DNA from: Deltaproteobacteria bacterium
GTDB lineage: Bacteria > Desulfobacterota_D > UBA1144 > Nemesobacterales > UBA2774
Length of the DNA: 64,000 nucleotides
Direction: 5' to 3'
NCBI GenBank assembly: GCA_029262275.1
Contig: JAJCZS010000029.1
Coordinates: 186,001 to 250,000 of the forward strand
Below the pieces are notes generated by a model. It made no database searches and had not been told where the DNA came from. It saw only the letters and a program-made list of their open reading frames with translations. A program made the translations under genes and the position numbers. Shown here piece by piece: positions 59,974 to 64,000 of the stretch; the first letter of the stretch is position 1, and every line of letters starts with the position of its first letter.

Positions 59974-60963
59974 CTACTTACGTTTTAGAACATTTTTAAC
60001 TGCTTTGATGATTCCCTTTGAATCAAGTCCGAATTTGTGCATGAGTTCATTTGGCTCACCGGACTCTCCAAATCTATCCATCATTGCAACATACTCCATT
60101 GGAACGGGGCTATATTTTGCTACAACCTCTGCAACCGCACTACCAAGCCCGCCGTGAACCTGATGTTCCTCTGCAGTAACAATTGCCCCTGTTTCGTTGG
60201 CTGCCTTAATAATTGCTTTCTCATCAATAGGCTTAATTGTATGAGAATTTATGACTCTTGCATCTATGCCATCGTCACTAAGTTTTTGTGCTGCAATTAG
60301 CGCTTCATAAACCAAAGACCCGCATGAGATAATAGTTACGTCCTTTCCATCCCTATATGTATCAGCTCTACCAATTTGAAATGGAGTTTTCTCGGTTGTA
60401 ATAACCGGAATCTTCTCTCTTCCAAATCTCATATAAACCGGGCTTTTAATACCAGCAATTGCTACTGCAGCTTTCTTAGTCTCCCAATAATCAGATGGAA
60501 CAATAACAGTTAAATTAGGGAGACATCTGGTTATGGCAACATCTTCCATAGCCTGATGAGTCGCACCGTCAGGTCCAACCGAAATTCCTGCATGGGCACC
60601 CATGATCTTAACATTTGCCATACTGTAACAAATGCTAACTCGTATCTGATCCCAGTTTCTTCCGGGACTAAATGTTGCATAGGAAGAGATGTAGGGAATC
60701 TTGCCAGAAAACGCCATTCCGGCTGCAATACCTGCCATATTCTGCTCAGCTATCCCTATCTCAACGAACCTGTTTGGAAATGTTTCTTTAAACTTAGCGT
60801 TGCGAGTAGATTCCGTTAGATCACAGCATAAAACCACAACATTTTCATCGGCCTCCCCTGCCTCCACAACGCCTTCGCCGTAACCATTTCTAGCAGGCAC
60901 CTGATCTGGGGTGTCAAAAATATTGTCAGCCAAATGAAATTTTTTATTTAGACCTTTACTCAT
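59974..60963 (-). CDS. Transketolase, C-terminal subunit
   Basis: 329 residues: the pyrimidine (Pyr) domain and C-terminal domain of transketolase. VVLCCDLTESTRNAKFKETFPNRFVEIGIAEQNMAGIAAGMAFSGKIPYISSYATF, GISVGPDGATHQAMEDVAI and RVINSHTIKPIDEKAI are diagnostic. Works with the N-terminal subunit encoded just upstream (8-base overlap). Split transketolase of this kind is common in archaea and in some bacteria. Confidence 0.93.
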   Translation of the reverse strand: MSKGLNKKFHLADNIFDTPDQVPARNGYGEGVVEAGEADENVVVLCCDLTESTRNAKFKETFPNRFVEIGIAEQNMAGIAAGMAFSGKIPYISSYATFSPGRNWDQIRVSICYSMANVKIMGAHAGISVGPDGATHQAMEDVAITRCLPNLTVIVPSDYWETKKAAVAIAGIKSPVYMRFGREKIPVITTEKTPFQIGRADTYRDGKDVTIISCGSLVYEALIAAQKLSDDGIDARVINSHTIKPIDEKAIIKAANETGAIVTAEEHQVHGGLGSAVAEVVAKYSPVPMEYVAMMDRFGESGEPNELMHKFGLDSKGIIKAVKNVLKRK

Positions 60964-61816
60964 GCTCGCACGTTATCTTCCCACCTAAGGATCTTAGCTC
61001 CTCAAGCTCTGATATTGCTTTTTCTGCTTCTTCTTTATTTGGTGGCTTACCATGCCACTCGGGTTTAAATTCCATAAAGTCCACGCCTTTACCAGGAATT
61101 GTGTGTGCTAAAAGAACTTTAGGTTTCTCAAAAATTGTCTCTTCAAAGGCTTCAATTAGTCTTCTGATATTATGGCCATCCACTTCAATCACATGGAAGC
61201 CAAAAGACGAAAGCTTATCCTTTAATGGCTCAAGAGGCATAACATCCTCCGTGAACCCATCAATTTGAATATTATTTCTATCCACAATAAGAGTGAAGTT
61301 ATGAAGACGGTTTTTACCTATAAACATCAGGGCTTCCCAAATCTGCCCCTCGTTCATTTCACCATCTCCAACCATACAATACACTTTGGTTCGCTTTTTA
61401 TTTATATTAGCGGCGATCGCCATCCCTGCTGCAATTGATATGCCCTGTGCTAAGGGGCCGCCTGAGGCTTCTAACCCTGGGAGCGCTCCACGATGTGGGT
61501 GCCCTTGAAGTCTAGAGCCTAGTTTTCTAAGTGTAGTAATTTCTTTCTTAGGATAGTAGCCCGCCTCTGCAAGTGTGGCATAGAGAACGGGACATATGTG
61601 AGCATTACTTAATACGAACTTATCCCTCTCATCCCAGTCAGGATTTTTAGGGTCATGCTTCATTATATGGAAATATAGTGTTGAGAAAATATCTGCAGTA
61701 CCAAGTGAGCCCGCAGAATGACCGGAGCCTGCTTTCTCAAGCATGATGATAATGTCCTCACGTATGTGAGTCGCCATATCTTCAAGGTATTCTATTTGAG
61801 TATCTGTAACCGCCAA
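60956..61816 (-). CDS. Transketolase, N-terminal (thiamine-diphosphate-binding) subunit
   Basis: 286 residues, TTG start (GAGGGG eight bases before). GSGHSAGSLGTADIFSTLYF, ISIAAGMAIAANI, KVYCMVGDGEMNEGQIWEALMF (the GDG...N thiamine-diphosphate motif) and LAHTIPGKGVDFME. It binds the PP part of the cofactor and forms a heterotetramer with the following subunit to shuttle two-carbon units in the pentose phosphate pathway. Confidence 0.93.
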   Translation of the reverse strand: MAVTDTQIEYLEDMATHIREDIIIMLEKAGSGHSAGSLGTADIFSTLYFHIMKHDPKNPDWDERDKFVLSNAHICPVLYATLAEAGYYPKKEITTLRKLGSRLQGHPHRGALPGLEASGGPLAQGISIAAGMAIAANINKKRTKVYCMVGDGEMNEGQIWEALMFIGKNRLHNFTLIVDRNNIQIDGFTEDVMPLEPLKDKLSSFGFHVIEVDGHNIRRLIEAFEETIFEKPKVLLAHTIPGKGVDFMEFKPEWHGKPPNKEEAEKAISELEELRSLGGKITCEHE

Positions 61817-61917
61817 TATGCAATCCCCTCAAATCTATTATGTCTTTCCTAATATAATCAATACTTTATTAGAATTCCATACTTAGAAAAAGATGCACTG
61901 AAATGTAAAATAGGGGA

Positions 61918-62244
61918 TTATTCCAATTCGCTGGCGCAGCTAAAACAGCGGTTGGTATAAGGGAGTGCTTCAAGGCGTTCAGATCTTATGGGACCATCGC
62001 ATATCTCGCAGATGCCATATTGATTCTTTTCTGCTCGGGACAGTGCTTCGTGTATTTGGTTTAATTCGACACGTATACTTTGATCTAGTTGTTCAACTAC
62101 TTCTTCATTTTCACGTTCCTGGGCCTGCTCACTCCAATCCTTAGCGTGAGTTTTTCTGAGCGAACCCTCAACCCTGTCTAGACGTTCCTCTAGCTCTTGT
62201 TTCTTCAAGTTCAGTTTTTCTATTATAGCGCCGTATTCACTCAT
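61918..62244 (-). CDS. DksA/TraR family transcription factor
   Basis: 108 residues. An N-terminal coiled coil (ERLDRVEGSLRKTHAKDWSEQAQERENEE; the tip motif resembles D-x-x-D-x-A) followed by a four-Cys zinc finger: GICEICDGPIRSERLEALPYTNRCFSCASELE. Members bind RNA polymerase in the secondary channel and tune rRNA and stress promoters. Shorter than E. coli DksA. AGGAG before the ATG. Confidence 0.9.
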   Translation of the reverse strand: MSEYGAIIEKLNLKKQELEERLDRVEGSLRKTHAKDWSEQAQERENEEVVEQLDQSIRVELNQIHEALSRAEKNQYGICEICDGPIRSERLEALPYTNRCFSCASELE

Positions 62245-62291
62245 AATTAGCTCCTATGTAGAATAGTAACACATTTCTTAGCGAAGAAAAT

Positions 62292-62351
62292 AAAAAAGCC
62301 GGAATCAATACTAAAATCTGAGGACAGAAATAATAATATTGAATCCGGCTT
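62292..62351 (-). terminator. Terminator after the 62379 gene
   Basis: On the minus strand AAGCCGGATTCAAT and ATTGATTCCGGCTT (8 bp, one mismatch, 5 bp), 28-base loop, then TTTTATTTTC. Confidence 0.7.
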
Positions 62352-62378
62352 AACTAGTTAAATTGAATCTACGCTTTG

Positions 62379-62663
62379 TTAAAGTACTTCTAGTATAGTT
62401 TGTTTGAAAATCGGGTTTAGCTTATCCATATCGGCACCTCTGATCATCCAGCAGTCTACCTTTCCTGTATCTTTTGTGAGAACCAGATTAAACCCATTTT
62501 CTTTGCCCCAAAACATTTGCTCCTGAAGAGATGTATAATCCTGCCTCTCGCTTTCATCGAGATCTTCTACCGGTTTGTTAAGAGTGGTTCTCTTAAGCTC
62601 ACCGATGTAGATATGTCTTGAGTTTTTAGCTCTATAGTTTTCTAAGTTTTCTGTGTTAAGCAT
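62379..62663 (-). CDS. Small hypothetical protein, 94 aa
   Basis: Soluble protein without signal, with IYIGELKRTTLNKPVEDLD, FWGKENGFNLVLTKDTGKVDCWMIRGADMDKLNP. The ATG at 62663 is chosen; a TTG 11 codons earlier contains the possible ribosome site GGGGAG, leaving a 12-base gap that is rather long. Family not recognised. A terminator follows. Confidence 0.6.
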   Translation of the reverse strand: MLNTENLENYRAKNSRHIYIGELKRTTLNKPVEDLDESERQDYTSLQEQMFWGKENGFNLVLTKDTGKVDCWMIRGADMDKLNPIFKQTILEVL

Positions 62664-62852
62664 GATTTCTTTACTCTCCCCTTTTGTGTTTAACAAACAA
62701 TGCTTGTTAACCCATCTTTTCTAACGCACTGATATGATAAGCACAAAATTCCCCATTTCAAGAGGTTTTTTCAAAATTATGGAAAATTCACCTAGATTTA
62801 AGCAAGAATTAACTAAAATTTAACCCGGTTGGACAAATACTGTCGTAAGTAA

Positions 62853-63155
62853 CTAACAAGGATCGCCTTTTTTACAGGATGAAACACAGTTGTTATCAAC
62901 GTCATCCCTGCAGCATTGTGCTCCTGTATCAGTGTTCAAGCAGCAGCACTGGCTGTCAGTACAAGTCTCGCTACCGCAAGTGTTTTGTGCTATTTCAATC
63001 CCTGTGTCAGGAAAAACATTGAAATCCGCATCAACAAAAGTGATTAGTTGTGGTTCGGGTGATTCCGCCTGTACATTATTGATAAATAGGAAACCACCTG
63101 CCAAGATTACTACCAATACTGCATTTAATATTAGCGCTTTAGATAAATTTGTCAT
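62853..63155 (-). CDS. Exported Cys-rich miniprotein, 100 aa
   Basis: Signal peptide (residues 1-31, ending NVQAE), a linker of about 26 residues, then 43 residues with ten Cys in TCGSETCTDSQCCCLNTD, QCCRDDVDNNC and SSCKKGDPC. Triple and double Cys runs suggest a metal-binding or disulfide-rich peptide. GGAGG before the ATG. Not recognised; neighbours give no clue except the ABC transporter that starts divergently at 63338. Confidence 0.7.
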   Translation of the reverse strand: MTNLSKALILNAVLVVILAGGFLFINNVQAESPEPQLITFVDADFNVFPDTGIEIAQNTCGSETCTDSQCCCLNTDTGAQCCRDDVDNNCVSSCKKGDPC

Positions 63156-63337
63156 ATTATTTCCTCCTATTAGGAGTATAAGTATTAAAAATTAGGAGTC
63201 AACGATAATTTTATTCAATTCATTTACACTCAACTTTAAGAAAATACTTTGAAGCAATCTAGCAATTATTACAATCTAACAAGTTAAAAGCTGCATACAT
63301 GATATACTTTAAAGCTTTTAGAACCTAAGGAGCATTC

Positions 63338-64000
63338 TTGAAGAACATTATTTCCGTCCAGAACTTAGATAAAACCTATGCTTCGGGGCTTAAGGCGTTA
63401 AGCAATATAAATCTTGATATCCACGAGGGAGAGATATTTGCACTCCTGGGTCCAAACGGGGCTGGCAAGACAACGCTTATTAATATAATTTGCGGAATAG
63501 TTAACCCAAGTGGGGGAACAGTTTTTGCTGACGGTCATAATATTATTACAGATTACAGAGCAGCAAGATCCAAGATTGGACTTGTTCCTCAGGAGTTAAC
63601 CACTGATGTTTTCGAAGCTGTTATGTCCACAATGAATTTCAGCCGAGGTCTATTTGGAAAACCTCCAAACCCTGATCACATAGAAAAGGTTCTCAGAGAC
63701 CTATCGCTGTGGGACAAGAGGGATTCAAAAATCATCACCCTCTCTGGAGGGATGAAACGACGCGTGTTGATAGCAAAAGCTCTATCACATGAACCTAGGA
63801 TATTGTTTCTTGATGAACCCACCGCAGGGGTGGATGTAGAGCTAAGGCGCGATATGTGGGAGATGGTCCGCAAATTAAGAGAAAGTGGTGTAACTATAAT
63901 TCTTACAACACATTATATAGAAGAGGCCGAGGAGATGGCCGATAGAATTGGAATTATAAATAAGGGTGAGATAATTTTAGTTGAGGAAAAAGCCCATTTG
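63338..64000 (+). CDS. ABC-2 type exporter ATP-binding protein (3' end outside window)
   Basis: Opens with a TTG start at 63338 (AAGGAG five bases upstream) and runs open to the window edge for 221 codons. Motifs complete: Walker [12 protein letters not shown]-loop GLVPQEL, signature LSGGMKRRV, Walker [14 protein letters not shown]-loop [14 protein letters not shown]. The GGMKRR signature is typical of DrrA/NodI/CcmA-like exporters. The permease presumably follows outside. Cargo could be a lipid or drug. Confidence 0.92.
   Translation, partial: MKNIISVQNLDKTYASGLKALSNINLDIHEGEIFALLGPNGAGKTTLINIICGIVNPSGGTVFADGHNIITDYRAARSKIGLVPQELTTDVFEAVMSTMNFSRGLFGKPPNPDHIEKVLRDLSLWDKRDSKIITLSGGMKRRVLIAKALSHEPRILFLDEPTAGVDVELRRDMWEMVRKLRESGVTIILTTHYIEEAEEMADRIGIINKGEIILVEEKAHL

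Noticed and set aside
1-64000. CRISPR array, IS element, prophage or conjugation genes
   Set aside because: No regularly spaced repeats, transposase, integrase, phage structural or transfer gene is readable in any frame; the Cas4-like nuclease stands without cas neighbours.

Overview
The window is 64 kb of AT-rich bacterial chromosome (roughly 38-40 % GC by eye), densely packed with 76 recognised protein genes, two tRNAs and a small SRP RNA. Housekeeping content (recF, dnaX, ybaB, recR, rarA, aroB, trmB, apt, hemG/hemY) together with many lipoproteins, SlyD, DksA/TraR, multihaem cytochrome c and an IPTL-CTERM protein points to a Gram-negative, respiring, free-living organism of an under-cultivated lineage. 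Deltaproteobacteria-like groups or Candidatus Dadabacteria are my best guess, but this is weak inference: no rRNA is present. There is no CRISPR array, prophage, IS element or conjugation module.

Layout. 1-6.3 kb: a truncated M23-type envelope peptidase, a GNAT acetyltransferase, a Cas4/AddB-like PD-(D/E)XK nuclease, a YihY membrane protein, then a minus-strand envelope cluster with a four-repeat cyanovirin-N-type lectin, a small lipoprotein, a glycine-zipper lipoprotein and a secreted protein. 6.4-12 kb: VIT-type metal transporter, an NDH-2 fused to cNMP and CBS domains, DoxX, an orphan DsbD/ScsB N-domain, a thioesterase and RecF. 12-19 kb: a plus-strand set of CDC48, prepilin peptidase and protoporphyrinogen oxidase, then DUF4126, SlyD, an SDR and tRNA-Thr. 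19-25 kb is the most accessory-looking stretch: an IPTL-CTERM surface protein lying between the tRNA-Thr and a near-copy of that tRNA's 3' end, a three-repeat beta-trefoil-like protein, and a minus-strand operon of a pentameric ligand-gated ion channel (pLGIC) and a PstS-type binding lipoprotein, preceded by two TPR proteins.

25-40 kb is mostly housekeeping: TfoX, DDN-like oxidoreductase, sodium symporter, the LOG/LysM-M23/apt/DAGK/aroB/trmB run, NUDIX and enoyl-CoA hydratase, cytochrome c, tRNA-Ser, SRP RNA and dnaX-ybaB-recR, MaoC, VOC. 39.6-50 kb: RarA, HdeD, a K+/H+ antiporter, an ArsR-SRPBCC(-DUF1579) stress operon, MepA, a beta-CASP nuclease, a polytopic His-rich membrane protein, and a TetR-AhpD-like pair with matching operators. 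50-64 kb: a second sodium symporter, a VWA protein with six tandem beta-repeats, a hexahaem lipoprotein, a DUF2156 protein, a split transketolase, DksA/TraR, a Cys-rich exported miniprotein, and the start of an ABC-2 type exporter ATPase running off the end.

Two themes stand out. First, the pLGIC/binding-protein operon looks like a sensor-gated channel whose pore lacks the acidic ring of cation channels. Second, several regulators and exported proteins have near-consensus sigma70 promoters whose -10 box lies only 6-11 bases before the ATG with no Shine-Dalgarno (arsR, tetR, TPR, VIT, mepA). This predicts leaderless mRNAs alongside ordinary Shine-Dalgarno genes. Clear operator palindromes overlap the arsR and tetR promoters.
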